From contig JASANG010001196.1 in the NCBI GenBank assembly GCA_030248215.1, positions 1 through 64,000 of the forward strand: 64,000 nt of DNA, given 5' to 3'. Source of the stretch: Enoplolaimus lenunculus. Lineage: Eukaryota; Nematoda; Enoplea; Enoplida; Thoracostomopsidae. Every line of letters begins with the position of its first letter. Position 1 is the first letter of the stretch. The notes beneath the pieces are model-generated. The model was not told the origin of the DNA and did not search any database. It worked only from the letters and a program-made list of their open reading frames with translations. A program made the position numbers and the translations under genes. Shown one piece after another: positions 1-12,200 of this stretch.

Positions 1-1329
1 ACTATTTTTACCCGGATTTGACGTAAAATTTGGATTTTCGCCCGGTTTTGACATAATCTCGAGTTATCCCGAAATCTCGTAAAATTGCGGATTTCGCGAG
101 TCAAATTAGCATCGCCGACGTTTATTTTGTGCACGCTGTCATATTATTTGTTCTGTTACTTGTATTAAACCTACAAAACTCGGTGTTAACACTCCAGAGC
201 GTACTAACCCCAAATCAGATCACTTAGAATTGCATGAGTCAAAAATCTACAGTTTTCGGATATTTTAGCCTCAAACAGGGCCGAATAGCGAAGTCCAGAG
301 CTGACACCTAGCAAGGCGTGTTGGCTACGGGCCTGGTGCGACATCAGTTCAGCAAGAAAATTAGCTAATGTCCGCATAGATGCTATATGAAATCACACTT
401 AAATGCAGTATGTACTAGTACACTGCATAATACAGAGCCTGTTGTTCTATAAACTTTACGTGTCCGGTTCGAATTACAAATGTCTCAAGTAGAGCAAAAA
501 ACCTAGCTAAGAAATTTAAAAATATGCATGTCCAACTATTCCGGGGTTTTATTTTGCTAAATTTCTAGTACGTTTTTGTGACGCGGTTCAGCTCGATTAA
601 CTTCTGTTATCTTTGGTAAAGTTTGCAGTGCTTCTATATTTCGATTAATTCCAATCGTTTTCTGAGTTTTTACATATTTCTTCGGTTTATAGGTAAACGT
701 TTTCAAAATTCATTTGCTTAAGGCTTTTTTGAAATCTGAAATGCTATGCTTGCTATAACACATCCGATAGCTTTTGTAAAAACACTTTATTCGTCAAAAT
801 CTTTTGAATTTTATTTCACGTCAGCCTCAAATGGTATGGCAGCAGAACAACCAACGCAGAAGCTTAATGCTAAGCGTAAATAATAGTTAGAAGTATAACT
901 TACTACGTGTTGATTCTGCGAGGTAGAATTGGGCCATCATTTTTAAAGTTACGATTAATGAAAAAAGGTTTGTTCTGTCGCGGGGCTTTAGGTAGCGGAC
1001 GTAGCTAGTGAAGACTTGTTGCGCTCATTCTTCTTAACATTGAAGTTATGGCTAACGAGAAGGAAGTTGTAGTATTACATCGTAAACCAAATAAACAAAA
1101 GTCATTTGACGCATAGGCTTACAGCGAACTTACAGTTTGACCGATCCCGAACCCGTTGGGATTTTGACGAATATGTGCATAATATGTGTAATGTTACGAC
1201 ATGCACGCTGTAAGGTCTGGACTGGTCAAAAACGGGAATTTTCGACCGATCCAAAGGCGGGTATGGTCTAGTTTCTGGTCGATCCTGGAACAGTTTTAAC
1301 ACAAGTTTAGATATTACTATGGCTCGTAC
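1..1329. other. Intergenic, no gene seen
   Basis: AT-rich sequence with no convincing coding exon on either strand. It lies upstream of the pogo-like transposase remnant. I see no clear repeat end here. Confidence 0.5.
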
Positions 1330-2061
1330 GTGTTTATAACACGTTTTATCCGTTTTACTTGTGATAAGTTGGGTAGGCTAGGGTACGACAGTCTTTCAGT
1401 TTTTAGTTCTCAGCAGCTGAAAATGAGGGGCGCTCCCAATTGGTTTCGAACGCCAGGCCGAGATTGGTCTTATGCTTTTTTGAAACGTCACAAAAACGCA
1501 TTGTCTGTGCGGGTTTGTAACAATTTGAGCAATGCCCGAGCCCGGCTATCAATTTAGGAGGTTACGGAGTTTATGGCGCGCTTTAAAAACACTTGCGACG
1601 GAATTCCACCCGAGAATATTTCCCCAGGTTTGGAAAAACTTATTTTCCACCGCGGGACTAAATACCCGGACCACGTAATGACTGCTACTAAGTGTTCTAC
1701 AAGCGTTATGTTTTGTGCAAGTGTTTCCGGCGTTATGCTGCCGCCGCTTACATGTTATAGAGCTGCGAGTGGGTGCAATTCGCTTTGGACGCGGAACTGT
1801 CCAATAGGTTTCCCGATGTGCACAGCCGACTGCTGTGCAGCCGGTGCAGGTTTTAGTACCAGCAAGTCTGGGTGGTTCGACGGTGTGACATTTGTTACTT
1901 GGTTCCGGGCTTGTTTTTTCGAGCATGCAAAAAAACTTCCTGGAACAAAAGTTTTACTCGGTGACAATTTGTCATCGCACTTCAGCGATATATTGTGTGT
2001 CGCAACCAAAAGTTTGGCTGTTTCAAGCTTGAAGTCGGTCGATTTTGTGTTTTGCTCATAA
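1330..2061 (+). pseudogene. Decayed pogo/Tigger (jerky-like) DDE transposase
   Basis: One reading frame runs through this stretch with a single TAG at 1555-1557. The first part has a CENP-B-type helix-turn-helix signature (GRDWSYAFLKRHKNALSVR, then NNLSNARARLS). The second part reads PPENISPGLEKLIFHRGTKY, then TKSGWFDGVTF-like spacing (here TSKSGWFDGVTF), then KVLLGDNLSSH, which is the second catalytic Asp region of DDE_1 transposases. The first catalytic Asp block, normally a YDETN-like motif after PPEN, is missing, which suggests a small internal deletion. The C-terminal PPNSTHLLQPLD-type block is not in frame. The family catalyses cut-and-paste transposition at TA sites; this copy looks dead. 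I did not find terminal inverted repeats with confidence. Confidence 0.8.
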
Positions 2062-2502
2062 GCGAGCACAAATTTGTTAATCAGACCGATTATTAGGTTT
2101 TTTTAAACCTGTTATTAGCTGCGCATTTGACTTGTTTAGAAAAACAGGGGTCGTTTAAACCTCTTGAAATTCACACATTCTGAGGAAACATGCTCACTAT
2201 TATGTATTCGTTTAAAAGTTGTTTGTATGGAGGACAGAATAATTAATGAAACAACGGATTGCGCCTTAAGTACTTTCCGATATATTTAGTTAAAACCATA
2301 GTTGCGCTGTTTAGTTTTCTAAATTTTCTTGATTATTTGTTTTGCTATTTTTGACTTTAGTAAACTGTCTGAGACGATGCGGGTTCCATTTCCTGGTACT
2401 TGTGACAATTGTTTTGCTGAAGACAGAGCGGGAAGGTGTTTGATTTGATACATCTTGAGATATGCAATTTTTATTTCTTAAAATCATGCGCCAAAAGTTG
2501 AA

Positions 2503-2666
2503 CTGGCCAATTTCACCCCATTCCCCGCCATAGTCGCCCCATCGAGGGGCGAGTTTGGCCACTTTGTTTTGCGAGATATATCTTCGTATGCATAATAGGT
2601 AGAGATATGCCAGTATTACTAATCAAAAGAGCGCATCAAGTTACACAAAGTGGGGTGAGATTGGCC
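2503..2666. repeat. Imperfect palindrome, possible short MITE
   Basis: The motif tGGCCAATTTCACCCC (from about 2503) faces GGGGCGAGTTTGGCCA (to about 2562) and again GGGGTGAGATTGGCC (to 2666). The arms could form a hairpin. No target-site duplication was recognised. Confidence 0.4.
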
Positions 2667-3199
2667 ATTACAGTTTACAAATGGCAATGTGCGGCTTATT
2701 TTAAAATGAAACGTGGCCAAAGTCGTCCCATTTTACCGTATATATACCGTTTATTGCATCTAATGCGTCTACATCAATCTAACTTTTATCACTATTTTAG
2801 ATGTGCTGGAGTAGGAGTTATGTGATTATTTTCTTGTTTCACTATTTGTAAGTTGTAAATAAAATAAATTGCGGTGGTTATGAAGCGCTTCGCACGTAAC
2901 TATGTATAATATTTGGTGCTCCATTATTACAAAAACAATTAAGGCAGTTTCTGTAATTTATTATTGTAATTGCGCTTGAGTGGAACTCAAATAAGAATGC
3001 GAATAGTGGTAATATAAGGAAAGTCTCATATTTCCTAAAAACTTGTTGGGTACTTTTAACGTTAAAAGTGTTTCGACGTGCTTTGCGCTCAAATGGTTTT
3101 TGACTATAATATACGTATCAATATTTTGTGATTTGCAGGTGTACTTATATGTAAATACTTTTTGCAAGAAAGTTACGCGATAGCCGTATAATTTTTCAG
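2667..3199. other. Upstream region of importin beta, nothing coding seen
   Basis: No ORF resembles a known protein. The last bases (ATTTTTCAG, ending at 3199) form a strong 3' splice site 11 bases before the importin start codon, so the real first exon and promoter may lie further upstream in this or earlier sequence. Confidence 0.5.
3191..3199 (+). promoter_or_regulatory. 3' splice acceptor just before the importin ATG
   Basis: The sequence ATTTTTCAG ends 11 bases before ATG 3211. It fits either the end of a 5' UTR intron or a spliced-leader trans-splice acceptor. The sequence alone does not decide between these. Confidence 0.5.
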
Positions 3200-3210
3200 T
3201 TTCGCCAAAG

Positions 3211-6200
3211 ATGGCCGAACAGCTAACAGAAATACTAAACAAAACCGTGTCTGGAGGTTAGTATATACAGCAGGGTTCCAGCGGAATTAGTTCGAAATCA
3301 ATGCTAAGAAAAAACAGTAATTTGGTGTTGAAAATAGCTTTAAATTGCGTATCTGAGCGCATCACAGCAAGTTTATTGCATTACAATAGGCAAATTGTCT
3401 CGTGACATGATGTGGCAAATAACGAACGCACTAGCAGTAACTTCACGAGTATAAAAATGTTGCGTGATGTTATATATGATTAAAACGGTACTGTACTCTC
3501 ACTTACATGCTTTTACAAAAGGAACAAAATTTGGACTTTAGACTATTTTGCAGGCTCCCGTATTGGGGTCCGAGGTCCGGTTGCGGCTGCAGCCCCGGAT
3601 ACAATCGTGTTCCCGGGACATTTCATCATTGCAAAGTGCATCAACATTAGGGATCTGTCGATACCAAAATTTTTGCCGATACCGATGCTGAGTCTTATTT
3701 TGACATTTAGCCGATGCCGATTCCAACTTTAGTACACCATGCTTAATTAACATATAAGATACTACATTACATCATTATATGAAGACTTAAAAAACCCTAA
3801 CCATAATAAACGATTATAATTTTAGACGAACAGTTTATTTATTTCAATTAATTTTTTCAAACACAGACGCAAGAAAGATATCAGTTTTCCTGACCGGACA
3901 CACTGATTTGCGCCCAGAAATAAAATTGATAGCATTCAAACTGACTGTGATGTGCAAAAAGTATCGGCAAGGGATCGGCAATTTTTATGCAGTGCCGATG
4001 CCGATTAATCGGCACATCCCTAACCAACATACAGTTTTTTACCTCGTGACGTTCAACTCGCTATACTGCCTTCTCCACTGCGGGTAGGGGCGAGCACTTT
4101 TCGAAAAATTCATTTTCCCCCTGCGAAAATTTTTCCGCCCCCGAAAGGCCCCCCCGGCGAATTTTCGGCCGCCCCCCAGCAAATTTTTTTGCTGGGGGCC
4201 CCCAGGACCTTTCTAGGCCAACAATTTTCAATGTTAAAACTTAAAGACCTGGACTTCTTTTGAGGCGGACATTCGGCAAAATATGATTTTATATTACGCT
4301 GAGTACTCATAATTTTTTAATAGCGTTACAAATACCCGTAGTAACTAATACAATTCAATAATGAACTGAAAAAAGCACAATTATATAAAGGCCGTTTAAG
4401 GGCATACAGCATTCGAAAGTACCTTGCAGCAGCAAGGTCAACCCGCCTGAGCCTTATGATAAACTGAAGCTGTGACTAATATATAAAATATATATTAATC
4501 ACAGTTTCAATTATAGATTATCTATATTTTATATAATTGTGCTTCTTTTAACTTCTGGTTAAGTTGTCAGTAATATTAGTTAAAATTATTATTAGCGTTT
4601 GTGAGAAATTTTTGTCATGTTGAGCGATTCAGTTGAGTTGAAACACGGTCTAGAATGAAAAAATGGTCCAAAAAGTCGGTTTGCAAAATTTTAAGCCTGC
4701 CCCCTGGACCCCCAGATCATCTGGGGGCCCCAGAAAAACTGCCCCCCCAGCAAAATCAGCTGCCCCCCAGAAAACTCCTGGGGGGGCCAGGAAACGCCCC
4801 CCGGCGGAAATTTTCATGCTGTGGAGAAGCCAGCATCTAGCACTAAAAGTGCTCGTTATTTGCTTCTCGCTCGCTTCACTGATAATTTTTCACTGTTCAT
4901 GTTTATGGATTTAGGTGTTTGCGTGTGTACAAATATGAATTATGTACATTGATAGCAGGGTGCAAGAGGACTTCCGAGTTCGATTAGAATTCCGATTCAA
5001 AATGAATTTCGATTCTGATTGCACAATCAATCGGAATCAGAATTTTGAAGTGTTCATTTTAATCCTACTCGTTTTGATACGTTGCATAAAATTCAAGTTG
5101 TTTTCGAATAACCAGTCGTAGTGGGACTACATTTATTGAGCGAAGCTCGAACACACGTAAGCAATTAAGGTAATATGCAAATTAGTTATTAGCTATCTAT
5201 TAATTTATCGGTTTTGGACATTTGTAAGCAATTTCCTCAGATTCCTCGCACTCAAAAACCCTTCAGCCACCGTAATAATTTTTGGAATAATTTAAAAAGT
5301 CCTAATTTTGTCTTGTCAATCAAGCTAATATGCAAATTTGCTATTAGCTAACTATTCAATTATCGTTTTTGGATGTTTGTAAACTATTTATTCAAATTCC
5401 TCGCACCTAAAAACCCTTTAGTGCTGAAATTATATTGCTTTTAACCTTAATAATTAGTTAAATATTGTAAAAAGTCCTAATTTAGTCTTATAAACTATGC
5501 TAATATGCAAATTATCTATTAGCTAACTGCTCAATTATCGGTTTTGGAGGTTTGTAAACAGTCTACGCAGATTCCTTGCACACAAAAACCCTTTAATGCT
5601 AAAATTAGATTGCTTCTAACTGTAATAATTAGTGAAATATTGTGGAAAGTCCTAATTTAGGCTTAATTAATTACGCAAATTAGCCTGTAGCTAATAAACG
5701 GCTTAAAATTTTAAAACCCCAATGCGAGGTTAACACCCCAGGATAATTGGCTTTCAAACAAAAAAAAATTATCAAAATCGGTTCAGCCGTTCCTGAGATT
5801 CTTTTCGGACGGACGGACAGCCACCTTTCGACCCCCAAGTACAAAACATAAAACGCTTCGCGAAACTCCGAGCTTCGCTCAATTAATTGTTGTATAGCTT
5901 CACACAACCAATAATTACGCCAATTTGTTCAATCGACGTTTTTCAAAATTTTTGCTAGCCAACAGACACCCAAAATCAATATTATATTTGTCAATACAAA
6001 TTATCCGTACAGTCACCAAATTTCTAGTTCCGATTACGATTTATTCCGGTATAAATTCGCTATTCCGATTGCAGTAAAATTCTGTTCCGCTTTGCACCCT
6101 GATATAGATAGAAACAAAATGGTTGTTCTTTGCAACTATTTTTAGATCCAAAAGATCAACAAAGTGCTCTGGACTTCCTTCAGCAAGCGCAGCAGTCAAA

Positions 6201-9200
6201 TTTGGTATGTTTACAATTGTATAAAAGCCTTACATACCTACGTGGGTATGATCATACGGTTTTGTTAAAGTTTTTATTTTGACTAGGAGCATCATCGACT
6301 ATGCAAACAGTCGAACAATAAAATGAAAAGTTTGCAAACTGACGATATTTTTGCTTTTTATGATGCATTTTAGTCCGAATTTATCAAACTGTTATCGGAA
6401 GTTCTACGCAATCCACAAGCAGGCGTTGTTGCACGTCAAGCTGCTGGTCTTCAGTTGAAAAATATATTAACTAGCAAAGATGGGGCAATCAAACAACTTT
6501 ATATCGATCGGTGGATGGCACTTCCGGATGATGTGAAAAACTTTGTTCGCTCAAACGTGAGTTGACAAAATTGTTGTAAATCAATTTTAGCTTGAGTCAA
6601 GTTAAAAATGTATGTTTGAGAAATAAACCAGTCGTGGACATACTTACTTTTTAATCAGTTATTCAAATTTCTTGTACGTGAAACCGTTTTGTACAGAAAT
6701 TAAATTGCTTGTTGTAACCCTAATGATTAGTGAAATACTGTAAAAAGTCCTAATTTAGGTTTAACCAATTATGGAAATTCGCCTGTAACTAATATACGGT
6801 TAAAAAGTTTAAACCCCCAATGCTAGGTGTACACCCCAGGATGGTAAGCTAAGCTTTCAAACAAAAAATCGGTTTAGCGGTTCCTGAGATTCTCTTCGGG
6901 CGGACAGACGCACGGACATTCACCTTTCGACATCCTAGTATAAAACATAAAACGCTTCACGAAGAGTTTCGCTTTGCTCAAAAATCTTGGAAACGGAACA
7001 TTTTCGAAGCTTTTACTATTCTAACAAACGGTCAGATTTTTTTGTTGCGTTATTTTTCTGTTTGTTTTAAGGTTTGCTGTATTTGTGTCGATGAGTGTAT
7101 TTGTTCATTATTGTTTAGGTTACCGAAACCCTAGGCACTGAACAACATCGACCAAGTGTTGCAGCGCAATGTGTAGCTGCAATTGCGTGCGCGGAATTGC
7201 CTCGAGGTGCAGATTCAGCAATCATAACAAAGTTGATGCAAAACGTCACTCAACCAGAATCGAGCGAAATGTTGAAAGAATCGTCGTTGGAAGCGATTGG
7301 ATACATTTGTGGTGATATTGTGAGTTGAAATTGAATTGGAATTAAAAGAATCTTTAGACTATGGGGGAAGGAAGAGAGTATTTGAGTAAATATAGTACTG
7401 TGCATGCATGAGCGGTCTCGGTCAAAAAGGAGGGACGCGGACCCAACCTACCGAGGAAAATTTTCGAAAAACCCTTCCCGGGGCAAAACCCCCCCCGCAA
7501 CCGTGTTGTTTTTGCTCCCGGGCAGATGAAATAGATTGTTAAAAAATTTTAACGTAGCGTGACATAATAAATGCGGACGACCCATTATTTTTTAAACGAT
7601 GTCTTAAATGTTTTAAACGCGAAAATGCAACTATTTGTGCTTTGTCACAATAAAATCAAAATGTTTTGGGATTTCTTTCAAAAATAGAATTTTGAGTATT
7701 GGAGGGCATTCTGTTTCTCAAATCGCTGTATAACCAGGTAGCGGTGCTCTACAATCGTTCGCTGTCTGTGTTTGTAGGCGAAATGCCCAAATACTTCCGG
7801 GCCATAGCTGCGATCATAGGCAAATTTTTGTGATTGCTTATCGCTTTTTCACCTCTTTGGTCTCGGTTTGCAAACCATCAAGACTGGAATAACCGTTATT
7901 GAGACCAGCCAAATCCCGAGGCTTACCGAGACCGAGACCGCCCATCACTGGTGCAGTGTATGAGTATGGTGCTCGCTGGTGCGCATTTGAAGAGTATGAT
8001 AGGATTATTCCTCGGTTTGACCAGCGAGCACTTTTATACGTTATGTATATACTCTTGTGCACCTTTCACATTGCCATATTCACTTCCGTGATTAAACCTC
8101 ATTTTCAGTTCTTAGGGCTTGGCCGTGGAGTGGAGGGCGACCCCCACCGGGGAGGGTACCGTCTTGAAAACCGTATGTTGCAACTAGATTAGTAAGGATT
8201 GAAGCGCAAAATGTTGTTCGTATGTCGGAGTTATTGGACACAAAATTTTTTGCTATTTGAGGGATGACAGTTTTATGGTGACGTATATATTGCCAGCAAG
8301 AAGCTAAGTACGGGCGGCATATTGCTTATTTTCATTTCATTTAGGAACGAAGTGTGCTGGGCAATCGATCTAACGAGATTCTCACTGCTATTGTTCACGG
8401 AATGAAAAAGCTGGAGCCCAGGTAATGTTTTGGGCTCTTGTGCTCTCCAACCCACATTTATGGTTAAATCTTGACCCTTTTGTTGCCGAGCAGTATATGT
8501 GGTATGTTTTGCTTGATTATAAGGCTTTGGCATTGGATTATTGTTTGATCTTGTAGCAACGGATAGAGTATTACTAAACTAACGTAGCTGTTATTAGTAT
8601 TTCTGGTTTATTTAAGTGATCATGTCAGACTTGCTGCAACTACGGCGTTGTTCAATTCTCTAGAATTCACAAGAGCTAATTTTGAAACTGAGGTATGTTC
8701 CATAAAATAATTGACATTTGCATGCACAGTTTTCAAATTCCTTTATCATTGTGTGAAACAAGACGTTTAAGTGCGAATATAGGTCCGCAAAATTACGTTG
8801 GGCGTTATTATACTGGGGTAGATGTGCCGTCAGGAATTTGTTTCCTGGGTGGGAATACAGCATTTTTGTCTGCGGGATCGTCATAAGAAAGTGATAAATA
8901 TTTTAATGAGGAGCATCGAACGTGGTAAAAGGCACGAATGCTTTACAAACGACAGTTATGATATTATTAAACTACAGCCAAAACACGAAATTCGTCGTCA
9001 CCAAGGAAGTGCAGTTACGGCTTCTAACTTTATCAGTGAAAATGCAAAAAGTATACGTACGTACGTATTCAAATGGAAAGCGCTAATTTTTGTGACCTCT
9101 TAGTAAAGCTATCGAAAATCACATTATGTGTTGGAAATGCTAAATTACCTCGTTTACATGAGCACTAATTACATTTTTAAGTAAAATTTTAATAATTTCA

Positions 9201-12200
9201 CTACATTGTTCTATTTTTATGCTGTTACGATTATTATAGTCTACCTCATGTCATTCTTTGAATTGCACAGCAGGCAAAATTCATAAACATGAACAGTAAA
9301 AAATTATCAGTGAAGCGAGCTAGAAGCAAATAAGGAGCACTTTTAGTGCTAGATGCTGGCTTCTCCACAGCTTGAAAATTTCCGCCGGGGGGCGATTCAT
9401 GGGGGCCCCCAGGAATTTCCTGGGGGGGGCAGCTGATTTTCCTGGGGGGGCAGTTTTCCTGGGGGGAGGCTTAAAATTTTGCAAACCGACTTTGTTGACC
9501 ATTTTTCCCATTCTAGACCGTGTTTCCAACTCAACTTAAGATTACTCATCGCTCAACATGACAAAAATTTCTCGCAAACGCTTTTAACAGTAATTTTAAC
9601 TAATATTACGTATATACTGACAACTTAACCAGAACTTGAAAGAATCACAATTATATAAAATTTAGATAATCTATAATTGAAACTGTGATTAATATATATT
9701 TTGTATATTAGTCACAGCTTCAGTTTATCATAAGGCTCAGGCGGGTTGGACTTGCTGCTGCTAGGTACTTTCGAATGCTGTATGCCCTCATACGTTCTTT
9801 ATATAATTGTGCTTTTTTCAGTTCATTATTGAATTGTATTAGTTACTACGGGTATTTGTAACGCTATTAAAAATTATGAGTACTCAGCGTGATATAAAAT
9901 CATATTTTGCCGAATGTCCGCCTCAAAAGAAGTCCGGGTCTTTGCGTTTTAACATTGAAAATTTTTGGCCTAGAAAAGTCCTGGGGGGCCCCAGCAAAAA
10001 AATTTGCTGGGAGGCATTTTACGGGGGGCGGCCGAAAATTCGCCGGGGGGGCCTTCCCTAGGGGCGGCAAAATTTTCGCCGGGGGGAAATGAAAATTTCG
10101 AAAAGTGCTGGGGCCCCCATTCCCGCAGTGGAGAAGCCAGAGATGAACATAAACTGTCGCAAAAATTATTACAGTAGGAAAAGTTGGTGCGAAATTATTG
10201 GAGGTTAGGCCGTTTAGAAATTTAACATTTACGCCGCTGCGCTTGAACCCGTACCGTAGATATGTACTCATTACATCGCAGGATTAGCAGGGGCATGGAA
10301 TGAAATGTGAGACGTGAACGTTGATATTAATATGTTCCATGTTCGCGAGCGAAGGAAGCGAGAAAATTTTGGCTCCTGTGGCATGTGGGCAATTTTCATT
10401 TTATTTTCGCGACATTTTACCATTTTTCATTTTACGGGCTCAACGGCAGCCCGCCCTGCCCCTCTTTGCTACGCGATTGACTGGTCGTGTAACGCCGTCC
10501 CTTACCGTGTTGGAGGAGTGACATTAAAATTTTTAAAAATACAGCACCCCACTTATATTTGTTAACGCCAAAGCGGTACCTGTTTAATGGATCGTCTAGA
10601 AACCACACCCGGATAGCCAGTGAAACATTTTTTAATAATTAGTCTAATTTACGTAGGATTATATATATGCATTACAGAATGAAAGACACGTCATTATGCA
10701 AGTGATTTGTGAAGCAACACAGTCGACCAATAAGCAAGTTCGTGTTGCAGCGTTGCAGTGTCTTGTACGCATTATGTCATTGTATTATCAATTGATGGAA
10801 CAGTACATGAATTCGGCATTGTTTGCGGTGAGTCCGAAAAATTTAGTTTTATATAACGAATGGAATATGGGTTTGATTGTATGTTAAAGGCTTCTAGCAT
10901 ATAATTGTTTCGTACCCTTGCGCAAGGTGTGACCCGATATTTCATTGACTTTAACCAAAATTCGAAGAGCGAAGTTTTGTCTTTGATGTTTATGTTTCTA
11001 AGTATTTACTTTATATATCACTTTCACCTAAATGCAAAAGTTTTGTCTGACTCAGAGCTTCGCCCTGAAAGTAACGAATTACCGTACAGCGTCTGTTAAA
11101 ATGGTTTAATTCAGATTACTGTTGAAGCAATGAAAACCGAAGAAGATGATGTTGTACTTCAAGGAGTCGAATTTTGGTCAAACGTTTGTGATGAAGAGAT
11201 AACGCTCGCACTCGAAGCCGAATCAGTGAGTCGACAGAGGGTAACGGTAGTGTCATTGGAAAGGGAGCGGGTTGGCCACACAAGTAATACTGAAAATTAG
11301 GGGACGTGTATTTGGAAATTTCACTGATATTCGCGTTTCTTCATGTTAATTATCATCTCATGGCCATAAATCTTGTAATATTTGATGCGCCGAGTCAAGG
11401 TTTGTGTAATTATACAAACATATGTGAATTTTTGTATGTTACTGGTGGTCAGGGTGCAACCGGAATTACAATTTACCGGAACCGGAACCGGAATTTGAAA
11501 ATTTTACCGGAACCGGAACCGGAGAATGAAAAATGCATTTCACCAAAAATTTCATTTTAATCTTATTTTTTGCTCTATTATTTGTGAAATAACCTTAGTC
11601 GAACATAGGTATTTATTTTATTTGTTGTATTTTAGATTTTCATCATCGACTGAAGTGAAATCCACCATCAATGGCTTATATTCGGAGTACAAGTGGCTGT
11701 CAAAAGAGATTCTTAAAAATTAGCAAAGTTAAGAAAACGGCCAAATTATAATACCGGAATTTTTAAATCCGGTAAAAATTTACCGGAACCGGAACCGGAA
11801 GGTGAAAAATTGCCGGAACCGGAACCGGAATTCCGGTTGCACCCTGCTGGTGGTATGCGATACTGATAGCTTTAACACATTACCCAACCAGTATGGGGCA
11901 TCAAAAGTTTAGATTCATGAGCATTCCAGGTTAAACACGCGTGGGTTTTTAAAATTGAGCTTAAACAGTCTGTGTATTTAAAATTGAGTTTAAAAGTTGA
12001 TATTTTTCGAAACCTTTTAGCACACGCCGTTTGAAAAATTTTATCGGTATGAAAGCCGTTTCTAGTAAATTTCGAGTAGAGCTTTCGTTACGCGTGAATG
12101 TTTTTTGCAGTTGAAATGCGCAGCTGTAAGTTGTTTAAAAATTTATTTGAAGAACTCGCAGCTGCAATTTAATCAAGATGAATATGTGACAAGAATTAAT

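Noticed and set aside
1549-2069. Minus-strand ORFs of 104 and 125 codons
   Set aside because: Shadows of the pogo-like transposase frame.
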